A DNA stretch of 64,000 nucleotides, from contig NZ_BBXD01000009.1 of the NCBI RefSeq assembly GCF_001570545.1, positions 434,001 to 498,000 on the forward strand, read 5' to 3'. The notes beneath the pieces were generated by a model that was not told the DNA's origin, ran no database searches, and worked only from the letters and a program-made list of their open reading frames with translations. A program made the position numbers and the translations under genes. How positions within the stretch are numbered: the stretch's first letter is position 1; the number at the start of each line of letters is the position of its first letter. The stretch comes from Herbidospora mongoliensis (GTDB taxonomy: Bacteria > Actinomycetota > Actinomycetes > Streptosporangiales > Streptosporangiaceae). Positions 55,498-63,397 of the stretch are shown here, in pieces.

Positions 55498-55988
55498 TCC
55501 CGCTCACGCCCGGCCAGATCCGCGGCTCGTTCGTCAACCTCTCGCGGCGGCAGGCCAAGGAACTGTCCGTCCCCCAGCTCGAGGAGGTCGCGTGGGACAC
55601 CCTCGACTTCTTCGCCTGGCGGCACGGGCGCGCCGCCGACCGCTCCTATCTCGTGACCGAACACGGCGACCGGCTCGTCAGCCTGGCCCTGCGCACCAGC
55701 GAGAAGAAGGGCCTCACGCCGCGCAGCGGGATGTGCGGCGTCTGCTGCACGGTCCAGGAGGGCGGCAACTTCGGCCTGTTCGTCGCCAGCCGCGCCGGTT
55801 CCTCCGGCCGCGCGGGCAACTCCGTCGGCATCTACCTGTGCGGAGACCTCGACTGCTCCCTGTACGTCCGCGGGATCAAACCCCGCCTCACCCGCAAGCA
55901 GATGGGCGAGACGCTGCCGCAACGCGACCGGGTCGCCCGCCTGCAGCTCAACCTCGCCGAATTCATCGACAAGGTCCTCGAAGAGTGA
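55494..55988 (+). CDS. FBP (treble-clef zinc finger) domain protein
   Basis: A 164-aa protein matching the FBP family, the C-terminal zinc-finger domain of elongation factor G-binding (FusB-like) proteins that also occurs alone in actinobacteria. It begins IPLTPGQIRGSFVNLSRRQA; zinc ligands are CGVCC near residue 82 and C-x4-C in YLCGDLDCSLYVRG. FusB proteins bind EF-G and free it from stalled ribosomes. ATG 55494 overlaps the NRPS stop, so this copy is translated with the biosynthetic genes rather than as a stand-alone housekeeping gene. A role in self-resistance at the ribosome is an attractive but unproven inference. Confidence 0.82.
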   Translation: MIPLTPGQIRGSFVNLSRRQAKELSVPQLEEVAWDTLDFFAWRHGRAADRSYLVTEHGDRLVSLALRTSEKKGLTPRSGMCGVCCTVQEGGNFGLFVASRAGSSGRAGNSVGIYLCGDLDCSLYVRGIKPRLTRKQMGETLPQRDRVARLQLNLAEFIDKVLEE

Positions 55989-55999
55989 AGGGGGATCCC

Positions 56000-56662
56000 G
56001 TGCCACTGATCGCGGATTCGCTGATCGACGCCGGCCGGGCCCATACCCTGTTCGACCGTTTCCCCGGCTACGCCGCCGCCCTCGACTGGGTGCGCGACTT
56101 CGTCGGCCGGCGCGATCCCCGCATCATGCGCCCCGGAGCGGTGTGCCCCAGGGTGGGCAACGCCTTACGCACCAACATGGTCCGGCTGGTCAGCGCGCAC
56201 ACACCGGCGTCGTCGCTGGAGGAGGCGAAGGAGACCGGCCTGGCGCTGATCGACCTGTTCCACCACCAGTTCCGCACGCCCCAGGAGCACCGCGCCGGCG
56301 CGCTGCTCTGCCTGTTCCCCGAACTCGACCCCGAGCGGGCCGGCGGGTTCATCGACGAGGGCCACCGGCTGCTGCGGATGGACTTCGTCCGCCGTGGCCT
56401 CATGCTGGGCGAGTTCCATCCGGAGAGCCGGGTCGCCAGCGTCCACAACCCCGATTTCGTCGTCATGCGCTCGCCCGTGCCCATGTTCGCCGTGCGCGCG
56501 CTCAGCCTGCACGACCTGCTCTTCCTCGACACGCCGGCCCACCCGGCCGCGGTCAGGGCCGAATACCTCACGTGGTACCTGCACTACCTCGACAACCAGC
56601 TCGGCGAGGAGTCCCGGCGCCGGGTCGCCGCCCGCCTCGACGCGCTCTCCCCGGAAAGGTGA
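56000..56662 (+). CDS. DUF6875-type protein of unknown function
   Basis: A 220-aa soluble protein. It contains GAVCPRVGNALRTNMVRLV, AGALLCLFPELDPERAGGF, DFVRRGLMLGEFHPES, VHNPDFVVMRSPVPMFAVRA and HDLLFLDTP, the segments I associate with the DUF6875 family often seen beside natural-product genes. No cofactor motif is visible; a lone Cys in VCPR and His in EFHPE are conserved-looking. GTG 56000 is preferred because AAGGGGGA lies five bases before it; GTG 55985, overlapping the FBP stop, is the alternative. Function not known; cotranscription with the thioesterase suggests a late or regulatory step. Confidence 0.68.
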   Translation: MPLIADSLIDAGRAHTLFDRFPGYAAALDWVRDFVGRRDPRIMRPGAVCPRVGNALRTNMVRLVSAHTPASSLEEAKETGLALIDLFHHQFRTPQEHRAGALLCLFPELDPERAGGFIDEGHRLLRMDFVRRGLMLGEFHPESRVASVHNPDFVVMRSPVPMFAVRALSLHDLLFLDTPAHPAAVRAEYLTWYLHYLDNQLGEESRRRVAARLDALSPER

Positions 56663-56666
56663 TCAC

Positions 56667-57455
56667 GTGCTGGACACCGTCGTCGTCCGCAGGCGCGTCG
56701 ACCCCGGCGCCCGCCTGCGCCTGATCTGCCTGGGCTTCTGCGGCGGCGGGGCCGCGTCCTACCTGCACTGGGACCCGGTCATGCCGCCCGGGGTGGAGCT
56801 GGCCTCGGTCTGCTACCCGGGCCGCGAGGGCCGCTTCACCGCCGACTACGCACGGGACTGGACCGAACTGTCGGACGACGCCCTGGCCGCCGTCCGATCC
56901 GCCGCCGACCTGCCCTTCGTCCTGTACGGCCACAGCATGGGCGGCTGGATGGCCTTCGAGGTCGCCGCCCGCCTGGAACGGGAGGGCGGCCCGCTCCCCG
57001 AGGCGGTGGCCGTGTCGTCGGTCAACGCCCCCAGCCGGGGCCTCACCGAACGCGACAAGTACCCCTCGCAACACGACAGCGACGAGCGGCTCATCGCCTG
57101 GATCAGAACCCACGGCGTGGCCGCCGAACACATCCTGGGCGACCCCGACCTGCGGGAACTGGCTCTGGAGCTGATGCGCGCCGACCTGATCGTCCGCGAC
57201 ACCTTCTTCCACCGGCCCGGCACCCGTCTCGGCGTGCCGCTGCAGGTCTTCACGGGGGTGGCGGACAAGGTGGTGGTCCCGGAGGCCAGAGCCCAGTGGA
57301 GCGAGCTGACGACCGGGGCCTTCCGCTACGACGAACTGCCCGGGGGCCACTTCTTCACGCCGGAGGTCTGGCGGGATCTGCCCGGCCACATCGCGGCACT
57401 GTCGGATCTCACCGGCGCGCCCGCCGACCTCATGGCGCGCCGGTCGCGATCCTGA
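56667..57455 (+). CDS. Type II thioesterase
   Basis: A 262-aa alpha/beta hydrolase of the external editing thioesterase family: RLICLGFCGGGAASYLHW at the start, VCYPGREGRFTADY, nucleophile motif YGHSMGGWMAFEVA and C-terminal GGHFF with the catalytic His, plus VFTGVADKVV with the Asp region. TEII enzymes remove wrongly loaded or stalled groups from carrier proteins, which is useful in a line that relies on trans loading. GTG 56667 lies four bases after the previous stop. Last gene of the plus arm; its 3' end overlaps the convergent methyltransferase by 26 nt. Confidence 0.93.
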   Translation: MLDTVVVRRRVDPGARLRLICLGFCGGGAASYLHWDPVMPPGVELASVCYPGREGRFTADYARDWTELSDDALAAVRSAADLPFVLYGHSMGGWMAFEVAARLEREGGPLPEAVAVSSVNAPSRGLTERDKYPSQHDSDERLIAWIRTHGVAAEHILGDPDLRELALELMRADLIVRDTFFHRPGTRLGVPLQVFTGVADKVVVPEARAQWSELTTGAFRYDELPGGHFFTPEVWRDLPGHIAALSDLTGAPADLMARRSRS

Positions 57456-58059
57456 CCGCCGCCATCACGCGGTCGTCCAGGACCGTCTCGCTCCCGTCGA
57501 ACGTCGCCATGACCACACGCTGCTCGGCCTTGAGCGGGATCGGCCGCCATTCCGCCGGGTCGAGCACGGCCAGGATGTCGAAGTGGTCGACGACCAGCAG
57601 GGTGCCGCCGGGGCGGACGGCCGCCGCGAGGGCGGGGATGATGTCGTCCAGGGCGTGGACGTAATTGGTGCAGACCAGGTCGTAGCTGCCGGCGGGGGCG
57701 GCCCAGGTGGTGAGGTCGGCCTGCTGCCAGGTGATCCGCCCGGCGACCTCGGCGGTTTCCTTCGCCGCGAAGGCGCGGGCGTGGTCGAGCGCGACCGAGG
57801 AGATGTCGACGGCCGTCACGTCCCAGCCGTTCTGGGCCAGCCAGACGGCCTCGGCTCCGGCGCCGCAGCCGGCGTCCAGCACCCGCCCCGGCGTCAGGCC
57901 CGCCGCGATGGTCATCAGGTAGGGGTTGGGGTCGTGGTGCAGGGCGGCGTGGTGGGCGTTCTCGTACTTGTTCTCCCAGAAGTCCCGGTCGAAGACCTCG
58001 TCGTGGTCGGGGTGCTGCGTGCCGTGGTGCGCGCCGTGGCCATGGGTGTGCTCGGTCAT
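57430..58059 (-). CDS. Class I SAM-dependent methyltransferase
   Basis: A 209-aa protein with a His-rich N-terminus (EHTHGHGAHHGTQHPDHD) and SAM motifs RVLDAGCGAGAEAVWLAQ, VTAVDISSVALDHA and ADLTTWAAPAGSYDLVCTNY. It resembles tellurite-resistance TehB-like and thiopurine-type small methyltransferases. ATG 58059 follows GGAGG and overlaps the stop of the reductase upstream, so the two are cotranscribed. Pairing with a thioredoxin-reductase-like flavoenzyme suggests detoxification or thiol chemistry. The His-rich start might bind metal. It is convergent with the NRPS arm and probably not part of that pathway. Confidence 0.85.
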   Translation of the reverse strand: MTEHTHGHGAHHGTQHPDHDEVFDRDFWENKYENAHHAALHHDPNPYLMTIAAGLTPGRVLDAGCGAGAEAVWLAQNGWDVTAVDISSVALDHARAFAAKETAEVAGRITWQQADLTTWAAPAGSYDLVCTNYVHALDDIIPALAAAVRPGGTLLVVDHFDILAVLDPAEWRPIPLKAEQRVVMATFDGSETVLDDRVMAAVRIATGAP

Positions 58060-58988
58060 GCTGCTGCCTCCAGTACTGCCTGACGGGTCTCTTCCGCGAT
58101 CAGATCGGCGTTGATACGTGCTCCGGCCATCGCCCCGGCCGCCGCCGAGGAGCCCACCTGGGCCATCAGGTCGGTGGCGTTGCCGGCCACCCACACGCCC
58201 GGCACCTCGGTCTGGCCGTCGGGCTGGGCGGGGATGTGCTCGCCCACCCCCATGGGGTGCTCCACGGCCTTGAGGCCGAGCGGTTCCAGGAACGACGTCC
58301 GGGCCACCAGCCGGGTCGCGATGGCCACCGCGTCGCGGGGCACCACGGTGCCGTCCTTCAGACGGACGCCGGTGATCCGATCGTCGGCGATCTCCAGGGC
58401 CTCGACCTCGCCGGGGACGACCCGGACCCCGAGGGCCCTCAGCTCAAGCGCCTGCTCCTCGGAGGGAAGGCCGGTGGTGTGGGTGAACAGAACCACGTCA
58501 TCGCTGAGCTGGCGGAACAGCATCACCTGGTGGATCGCCATCGGGCTCGTCGCCAGGACGCCGATCGCCCGGTCCCGGACCTCCCACCCGTGGCAGTAGG
58601 GGCAGTGCACGGCGTCCCGGCCCCAGCGTTCCCGCAGGCCCGCGATCTCGGGGAGGACGTCCACCAGGCCGGTCGTCACCAGCAGACGGCGGGCGCCGAC
58701 GCGCCGTCCGTCGGCCAGGGTGACGGTGAATCCCGGTTCCACGCCGACGACCGAGCCGGTGGCGATGTGGCCGCCGTACGACTCGACCTCGGCTCGTCCT
58801 CTGGCCAGGAGTTGCGCGGGGGAGGCGCCGTCGTGGGCGAACAGGCCGTGGACCTGCGCCGCGGGCGCGTTGCGGGGCTCGCCCGCGTCGATGACCAGGA
58901 CCGATCGGCGGGACCGGGCCAGCATGAGAGCTCCGTTGAGCCCGGCCGGGCCACCGCCGATCACCACTACGTCGTAGGTGTCGTTCAT
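58056..58988 (-). CDS. FAD-dependent thioredoxin-reductase-like oxidoreductase
   Basis: A 310-aa pyridine-nucleotide-disulfide flavoprotein: FAD-binding VVVIGGGPAGLNGALMLARS, redox CxxC in AVHCPYCHGWEVRD, and the C-terminal FAD motif PGVWVAGNATDLMAQVG. The NADPH-binding GxGxxA motif of true thioredoxin reductases is not clear (IGVLATSPMAIHQ), as in gliotoxin/holomycin-oxidase-like and other actinobacterial homologues. It could oxidise dithiols using oxygen or another acceptor. ATG 58988 diverges from the XRE regulator with an operator-like palindrome in between. Confidence 0.88.
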   Translation of the reverse strand: MNDTYDVVVIGGGPAGLNGALMLARSRRSVLVIDAGEPRNAPAAQVHGLFAHDGASPAQLLARGRAEVESYGGHIATGSVVGVEPGFTVTLADGRRVGARRLLVTTGLVDVLPEIAGLRERWGRDAVHCPYCHGWEVRDRAIGVLATSPMAIHQVMLFRQLSDDVVLFTHTTGLPSEEQALELRALGVRVVPGEVEALEIADDRITGVRLKDGTVVPRDAVAIATRLVARTSFLEPLGLKAVEHPMGVGEHIPAQPDGQTEVPGVWVAGNATDLMAQVGSSAAAGAMAGARINADLIAEETRQAVLEAAA

Positions 58989-59030
58989 GGGTCCAATGTG
59001 CGGCGGAGCGCGGCGTAAGTGCAAACCTTG

Positions 59031-59045
59031 TTGCCGATCTGGCAA
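59031..59045. promoter_or_regulatory. Palindrome in the divergent promoter of the reductase and XRE regulator
   Basis: TTGCC-GATCT-GGCAA is a perfect 5-5-5 dyad located 13 bp before the regulator ATG and 43 bp before the reductase ATG. It is well placed for the XRE-cupin protein to control both directions. Confidence 0.6.
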
Positions 59046-59057
59046 ACTCTAAGGGTG

Positions 59058-59648
59058 ATGGACGACATCGACCAAGCCCTCGACGCGGTCGGGCCCCGGT
59101 TGCGGGCGCTGCGCCGGGACCGCGAGACGACCCTGTCGGCGCTGTCCGAGGCGACCGGGATCTCGGTCAGCACGCTGTCCCGGCTGGAGTCGGGCGCGCG
59201 GCGGCCCACGCTCGAACAACTGCTGCCGCTGGCCCGCGCCCACGGCGTCACCCTCGACGAACTCGTCGACGCCCCGGCGACCGGCGACCCGCGGATTCAT
59301 CTCCGCCCGACGATCCGCAACGGGATGACCATGCTGCCGCTGACCAGGCGGGCGGGCGGGCTGCAAGCGTACAAACTGGTTCTGGCCCCCGGAGCCCGGG
59401 GCGACGTACCCGAATTGAAGACGCACGAGGGGTACGAGTGGCTGTACATCCTCAACGGACGACTGCGCGTCATCCTCGGCGAACATGACGTGATCATGGA
59501 ACCGGGGGAAGCCGCGGAGTTCGACACCCGGGTCCCCCACTGGTTCGGGGTGGTCGGCGACCAACCGGTCGAGTTCCTGAGCCTGTTCGGCAGCCAGGGC
59601 GAGCGCATGCATCTGCGGGCCCGCCCGAAACGGAAGGAGACGTCATGA
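59058..59648 (+). CDS. XRE family regulator with C-terminal cupin
   Basis: A 196-aa regulator: Xre-type HTH about residues 10-65 (LRALRRDRETTLSALSEATG then SVSTLSRLESGARRPT) and a cupin barrel about 110-185 (HEGYEWLYILNGRLRVILGE, MEPGEAAEFDTRVPHWFG) that would bind a small ligand. ATG 59058 follows AAGGGTG; upstream in-frame codons lie in the operator region. It probably controls the divergent reductase-methyltransferase pair through the palindrome at 59031 and is coupled (ATGA) to the Nudix gene. Confidence 0.9.
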   Translation: MDDIDQALDAVGPRLRALRRDRETTLSALSEATGISVSTLSRLESGARRPTLEQLLPLARAHGVTLDELVDAPATGDPRIHLRPTIRNGMTMLPLTRRAGGLQAYKLVLAPGARGDVPELKTHEGYEWLYILNGRLRVILGEHDVIMEPGEAAEFDTRVPHWFGVVGDQPVEFLSLFGSQGERMHLRARPKRKETS

Positions 59649-60106
59649 GAGCACTGGCCGCGAAACTCTGGAAGTCGCTACGGGGACCTCTCCAGTGGCG
59701 GCTGCTGTGGTTCTCCCAGGCGAAGTTCATGGTCGGCGTCGTGGGCGTGATCCGCGACGACGACGGCCGGGTCCTCCTCCTCAAGCACCGGTTCTGGCCC
59801 GAAGGCCGCCAGTGGGGGCTGCCGACCGGCTACGCCAAACGCGGCGAGACCTTCGAGGACACCGTCGTGCGCGAGGTCATGGAGGAGACCGGGCTGAAGG
59901 CGCAGGTCAACCGGCTGGTACAAGTGGAGAGCGGCTTCCGGCTGCGGGCGGAGGTGGCCTACGAGGGCGAGTTGCTCGGCGGCATGCTGGCCCTCGACCC
60001 GACCGAGATCCTGGAAGCGGGCTGGTTCCCGGCGGGTAACCTCCCGGCCGAGACCATGCCGGGCCACTGCCAGTTGGTGGCGGCGACTACCCGCAAACGC
60101 GACTGA
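59645..60106 (+). CDS. Nudix hydrolase
   Basis: A 153-aa Nudix protein. The box is GYAKRGETFEDTVVREVMEE then TGL, complete with the two metal-binding Glu. The N-terminus RALAAKLWKSLRGPLQWRLL is basic and amphipathic, a feature of a subgroup of small actinobacterial Nudix enzymes. Substrate unknown. ATG 59645 overlaps the regulator stop, so it belongs to that operon. Confidence 0.88.
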   Translation: MRALAAKLWKSLRGPLQWRLLWFSQAKFMVGVVGVIRDDDGRVLLLKHRFWPEGRQWGLPTGYAKRGETFEDTVVREVMEETGLKAQVNRLVQVESGFRLRAEVAYEGELLGGMLALDPTEILEAGWFPAGNLPAETMPGHCQLVAATTRKRD

Positions 60107-60147
60107 ACAGTGATGCTCGCAGTGGACAGGGCACCCTGCCCGTCTTG

Positions 60148-60258
60148 ACGGTCGGCACGCCGCGGATCGATTCTCCGGCGGCGTGGTTCCTAGGGTGCCT
60201 GATCCTGTGGGCGGTCTTCTTCCCGCTCTACCCGACGGAGACGGCTAGGAGTTCCTGA
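60148..60258 (+). pseudogene. Possible remnant of a small membrane or hypothetical protein gene
   Basis: In one plus-strand frame the gap reads TVGTPRIDSPAAWFLGCLIL followed by WAVFFPLYPTETARSS and a stop at 60256-60258. This looks like coding sequence with one hydrophobic helix and resembles the conserved segment of larger actinobacterial proteins. There is no good start codon nearby and the frame overlaps the end of the HEPN gene, so it is best read as a decayed fragment. Confidence 0.3.
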
Positions 60259-60784
60259 CCATCCGCTCGCCGCCCAGCGAGAGCAGCAGGAACATGTCGA
60301 ATGCGTGGACGTCAGACTCGTCCATGCGGCGGATCGCCTCGATGGCCACCTTCGCTCTGGTCACATGCTGGAGAGTCTCCACACGGACCGCCTCATATTC
60401 GGGGTCGTAGTCCGCGGCGTGCCGGAGTTGCTGGAGCTTAGTGAAGGACGCGGAGAGTAAGGCCAGGTCAGGGCCGTTGACGCTGAGCAGTCGCGTCACC
60501 GCCTCGGGCGCGCTTTTCCTCTTCGCGATCGCCTCCACCCACAGGGCGGTCTGACGGAAGTTGCCGTGCGCGTACCACCGGCTGATGGTGTGCCGGTGAT
60601 CGTCTCGGCCGTTCCCCACCACGCGCCGCGCGCCCTGGCCGACGAGTTCGTGGAAGACCGCGTAGTACGCGGTCGAGGTCGCCCGGCGCAGATGTGCGGC
60701 CCGTGGGCCCCCGGGACCGCCGGCCCGGCCCGCGATCTGGCGGGCGAGGTGCAGGTATTCCTCGGCCTTGAAGATGCGCTTCAC
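60245..60784 (-). CDS. HEPN-domain-like protein (candidate RNase toxin or effector)
   Basis: A 179-aa all-helical protein. AAHLRRATSTAYYAVFHELV contains the arrangement seen in HEPN/UPF0332 proteins, a helix with R-x4-Y-Y-A-x-F-H, where R and H would correspond to the RNase Rx4-6H pair; RHAADYDPEYEAVR near residue 133 matches the later HEPN segment. HEPN proteins are common metal-independent RNases in toxin-antitoxin and anti-phage systems. ATG 60784 overlaps the stop of the upstream partner (ATGA), the arrangement of a two-gene module. Active-site assignment is by eye only. Confidence 0.6.
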   Translation of the reverse strand: MKRIFKAEEYLHLARQIAGRAGGPGGPRAAHLRRATSTAYYAVFHELVGQGARRVVGNGRDDHRHTISRWYAHGNFRQTALWVEAIAKRKSAPEAVTRLLSVNGPDLALLSASFTKLQQLRHAADYDPEYEAVRVETLQHVTRAKVAIEAIRRMDESDVHAFDMFLLLSLGGERMVRNS

Positions 60785-61170
60785 GCGTCCTCCGTCCCGG
60801 ACAGCAGCCGACCGAGGTGTTCGGTGAAGGCGATGCCCTCTTCATCGTCGTCGTAGTCGGGTTCGACGCGGTCCCTGTCCGCCCAATCCCGGGGAGAGTA
60901 GTACCTGGCGTAGACGGAGTGGTCCAGGCCGTGTTCGAACGCCAGCCTGTCGCAGTTCATGTCCAGGGCGTGACACATCATGGGGTCCCAGCCGTCCTCG
61001 CCCTCGGCCTCGCCGTCCATGACGATGTAGGCCCACAGCGCGTCCTCGCCCTCGGAGTCCACCATGGGCTCCAATGTGACCTGGCGGATCCCCAGGTCAC
61101 CGGGGATCTCGGACGTGCGGATGGCCTCGGCCAGTTCGGTCAGGGTCTCCGACCACTTGTCTGCGCTCAT
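60781..61170 (-). CDS. Partner protein of the HEPN-like gene, unknown function
   Basis: A 129-aa acidic protein (start ATG 61170; 61179 also possible). Segments: WSETLTELAEAIRTSEIPGD, VTLEPMVDSEGEDALWAYIV, DRLAFEHGLDHSVYARYYSP and an acidic DYDDDEEG near the end. The mixed alpha/beta pattern with a central beta pair recalls small nucleotidyltransferase-like antitoxins, but the GSxxxG...DxD signature is absent, so I cannot assign it. It is coupled to the HEPN-like gene, consistent with an antitoxin or regulator role. It is divergent from the SARP-macro gene. Confidence 0.6.
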   Translation of the reverse strand: MSADKWSETLTELAEAIRTSEIPGDLGIRQVTLEPMVDSEGEDALWAYIVMDGEAEGEDGWDPMMCHALDMNCDRLAFEHGLDHSVYARYYSPRDWADRDRVEPDYDDDEEGIAFTEHLGRLLSGTEDA

Positions 61171-61279
61171 GACGCGCATTGTTCTCGATGGCATACGTCT
61201 AGTAGACCATCGGCAGGGTCTTCTTGTCATTCATATGCATTTATTTGATCACCATCGCGGCCGCGCTTCCATTGAAGTG

Positions 61280-61294
61280 ATCGGAATTTCCGAT
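61280..61294. promoter_or_regulatory. Palindrome in the AT-rich leader of the SARP-macro gene
   Basis: ATCGGAA-T-TTCCGAT is a perfect dyad 66 bp before the TTG start, in a gap clearly more AT-rich than its surroundings. A CCCCGAACCGGGG hairpin follows at about 61317-61329. Candidate operator for the SARP-type protein itself or the divergent HEPN module. Confidence 0.5.
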
Positions 61295-61359
61295 ATGTAT
61301 GGCTATTATGGATTTCCCCGAACCGGGGCCACTGGGACCGTTTTGCGCTGGAGAGGTAA

Positions 61360-62703
61360 TTGGCGCGTATCCAGGTCGGGGTCTTGGGACCCACGATCTT
61401 TCGGCGTGACGAGGACGACGTCCACCTGAAGCCGTACACGATCAAGCTGCTGCTGCGGCTGGTCGCGGCGGAGGGGGAATCCGTATCGGCCGAGGATTTA
61501 TATCGGGACATTTGGGGCGAGCCCGTAAATGGACGAATAACTCGCGCTAATCGGACAGAGGTCCAAAAACGCATCGTCGAGCTTCGCAAGGTCCTGCCCG
61601 GCGACCACGCGCTCCGCACCGAGCAATTGCTCGCGAGGCACGGTTCGGAATCGGCCTATCGGCTCATATTGGACGTCGAGCAGCTCGACTGGCTGGAATT
61701 CGCCGATCTTGTCAATCGGGCCGCGTACGCGGCTCCGGCGATGGCCGCCGCGCTGCTCACCAAGGCGCTGGGCCTTTGGCGTGGCCGGCCGCTCTCGGAC
61801 ATCCCGGACGCGACGTTCGCCCGGCGGCTGTCCCGGCGGCTCACCGAGCAGTACACCTTCGCGCAGCGGGAGCTGATCCGGGCCCATCTGGAGCTCGGGC
61901 ACCCCGACCTCGCGCTCCCGATCGCCGAGCACCTGTCCGCCGAGCGTCCGGACGACCCGGCGGCGGCCAAGAGCCTGGCGGCGGTCCGGGCCGCCCTGCG
62001 GGAGCGCAGCGGGCACGTCCTGCTGCGGCGCGAGTTCAGCGGGCTGCGGGTCACGCTGCTGATCCAGCACGGCGACCTGTTCGACCAGAACGACGCCAAC
62101 CTCGTGGTGGGCTTCAGCGACACCTTCGACACCTCCACCGAGAACGACGTGGTCATCGCCAACCACAGCGTGCAGGGGCAACTGCTGCACCGGATCTACG
62201 CGGGTGATCGCGGGGAGCTCGACCGGCAGCTGAAGAACGCGCTGCGCGGCGTCGAGCGCCTCGCCCGGGAGGAGCGTCAGGACAAGCTGCGCGGCAAGCT
62301 GATCCGCTATCCGATCGGCACCGTCGTGCCGCTCCCGCTGCCCGGCCGCCGGATCTTCGCCCTCGCCTACAGCAGGCAGAGCAATGACCTCGTCGCCCGG
62401 TCGACCCCCGCGGACCTACGGCGCGGGCTCGACTCGCTGTGGGCCTCGGCCGCCGTGCACGGGCTGCACCGGCCGGTGGCGATCCCGATCATCGGCTCCG
62501 GCCTGGCCCGGGTGACGGAACTGTCCAGGGAACAGCTGATCATCATGATCGTGGACACCTTCCTCGCCGCCTGCCGCAAACGCCCCACCAGCCCGGAACT
62601 GCGGATCGTCGTGCGTACCGAGGAGCAGTCGAAACTTCGGATGGACGATGTGGAACGTTTCATCGAGACACTCGGCAACGACGGCCGAGGACCGCATGCC
62701 TGA
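61360..62703 (+). CDS. SARP-type regulator (wHTH-BTAD) fused to a ThsA-like macro domain
   Basis: A 447-aa fusion. Residues about 3-103 are an OmpR-like winged helix as in SARP regulators (QVGVLGPTIFRRDEDDVHLK, SVSAEDLYRDIWGEPVNGRI); 105-212 are a BTAD-like helical region (RLTEQYTFAQRELIRAHLEL); 230-442 match the macro domain of Thoeris ThsA proteins: QHGDLFDQNDANLVVGFSDT, VVIANHSVQGQLLHRIYAGD and PIIGSGLARVTELSREQL. ThsA macro domains bind cyclic ADP-ribose-type signals, so this protein may be a signal-gated transcription factor. The start is TTG 61360 after GGAGAGG. It lies next to HEPN, E2-like and E1-like genes. Confidence 0.78.
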   Translation: MARIQVGVLGPTIFRRDEDDVHLKPYTIKLLLRLVAAEGESVSAEDLYRDIWGEPVNGRITRANRTEVQKRIVELRKVLPGDHALRTEQLLARHGSESAYRLILDVEQLDWLEFADLVNRAAYAAPAMAAALLTKALGLWRGRPLSDIPDATFARRLSRRLTEQYTFAQRELIRAHLELGHPDLALPIAEHLSAERPDDPAAAKSLAAVRAALRERSGHVLLRREFSGLRVTLLIQHGDLFDQNDANLVVGFSDTFDTSTENDVVIANHSVQGQLLHRIYAGDRGELDRQLKNALRGVERLAREERQDKLRGKLIRYPIGTVVPLPLPGRRIFALAYSRQSNDLVARSTPADLRRGLDSLWASAAVHGLHRPVAIPIIGSGLARVTELSREQLIIMIVDTFLAACRKRPTSPELRIVVRTEEQSKLRMDDVERFIETLGNDGRGPHA

Positions 62704-62723
62704 CGACATCATCCGGGCGGAGG

Positions 62724-63152
62724 TCAGGGGACCAGCAGGCGGTCGCGAGGGCTGAGCAGCTCCACTCTGACCCGGTGGAAGGTCACCGGGAGGTCGAGCC
62801 GGTATTCGGCGGCCACCTCGACGACCGAGCCGGTGTACCAGGGCCGGAGCCAGACGACGACCCGGACCGTCAGCCACTCGGGCCCCGCCGTCAGGAACGC
62901 GACGGCGTCGGCGAGCAGGGCCCGGCGCAGCCGGGTCCACGACGCGCGGACCAGCAGGTGCAGCTCCGCCGAGACGTCCCTCAGGTCGAGGAAGGCGATG
63001 CGGGCCGCGTTCGCGAGCTCGGGCAGGTGCGCGTCGACCCAGGGCACCAGCGTCTCGCGGGCGCAGCGCATCAGCACCGGCCACAGGTCCAGCGCGACCT
63101 CGGCGGGAGGCCATCCCGCCAGGTCGGGCAGGATCTCGGTGAGGTCCGTCAT
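62724..63152 (-). CDS. Protein of unknown function in the island
   Basis: A 142-aa protein from ATG 63152 (an upstream in-frame extension to 63212 is not supported). It begins TDLTEILPDLAGWPPAEVAL and continues helix-rich to about residue 90 (TRLRRALLADAVAFL), then turns beta-like (RVVVWLRPWYTGSVVEVAAE and VTFHRVRVELLSPRDRLLVP). No cysteine cluster, signal peptide or membrane span is seen. I do not recognise a family. It is convergent with the SARP-macro gene (20 bp between stops) and divergent from the peptide-E2-E1 genes, so it may be part of the same system. Confidence 0.6.
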   Translation of the reverse strand: MTDLTEILPDLAGWPPAEVALDLWPVLMRCARETLVPWVDAHLPELANAARIAFLDLRDVSAELHLLVRASWTRLRRALLADAVAFLTAGPEWLTVRVVVWLRPWYTGSVVEVAAEYRLDLPVTFHRVRVELLSPRDRLLVP

Positions 63153-63247
63153 GAGGGCACGACACCAAAGGCGGGGCGTTGTGGGCAACGTACCGGCCCA
63201 CATCGGAAGCACCCGGGAAGCACCCCCGAAGGGGACGCCGTCGCACG

Positions 63248-63397
63248 ATGGACGGCATGCCGGACAACGCCGAACAGATCCTCGACAACCAGTCGGACGA
63301 CATCCCCATCGTGATCGCGTCCGACGGGACCATCCACGCCGCGTCGAGCGGCGAACGGGGCGTCTCGATGCACGACGCCAAGGGCGACTACCGATGA
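63248..63397 (+). CDS. Short peptide gene coupled to the E2-like gene
   Basis: A 49-aa frame from ATG 63248 to a TGA overlapping the E2 start (ATGA). The sequence is acidic and polar (NAEQILDNQSDDIPIVIASD, then GTIHAASSGERG and HDAKGDYR) with one short beta-like stretch. It does not end in Gly-Gly, so it is not a ready-made ubiquitin-like modifier. It may be a small target, inhibitor or leader peptide; its only support is the coupling and its place at the head of the operon. Confidence 0.45.
   Translation: MDGMPDNAEQILDNQSDDIPIVIASDGTIHAASSGERGVSMHDAKGDYR

Noticed and set aside
63248-63397. The 49-aa peptide as a ubiquitin-like modifier
   Set aside because: Too short for a beta-grasp fold and lacks a C-terminal Gly-Gly; reported only as a coupled short peptide.
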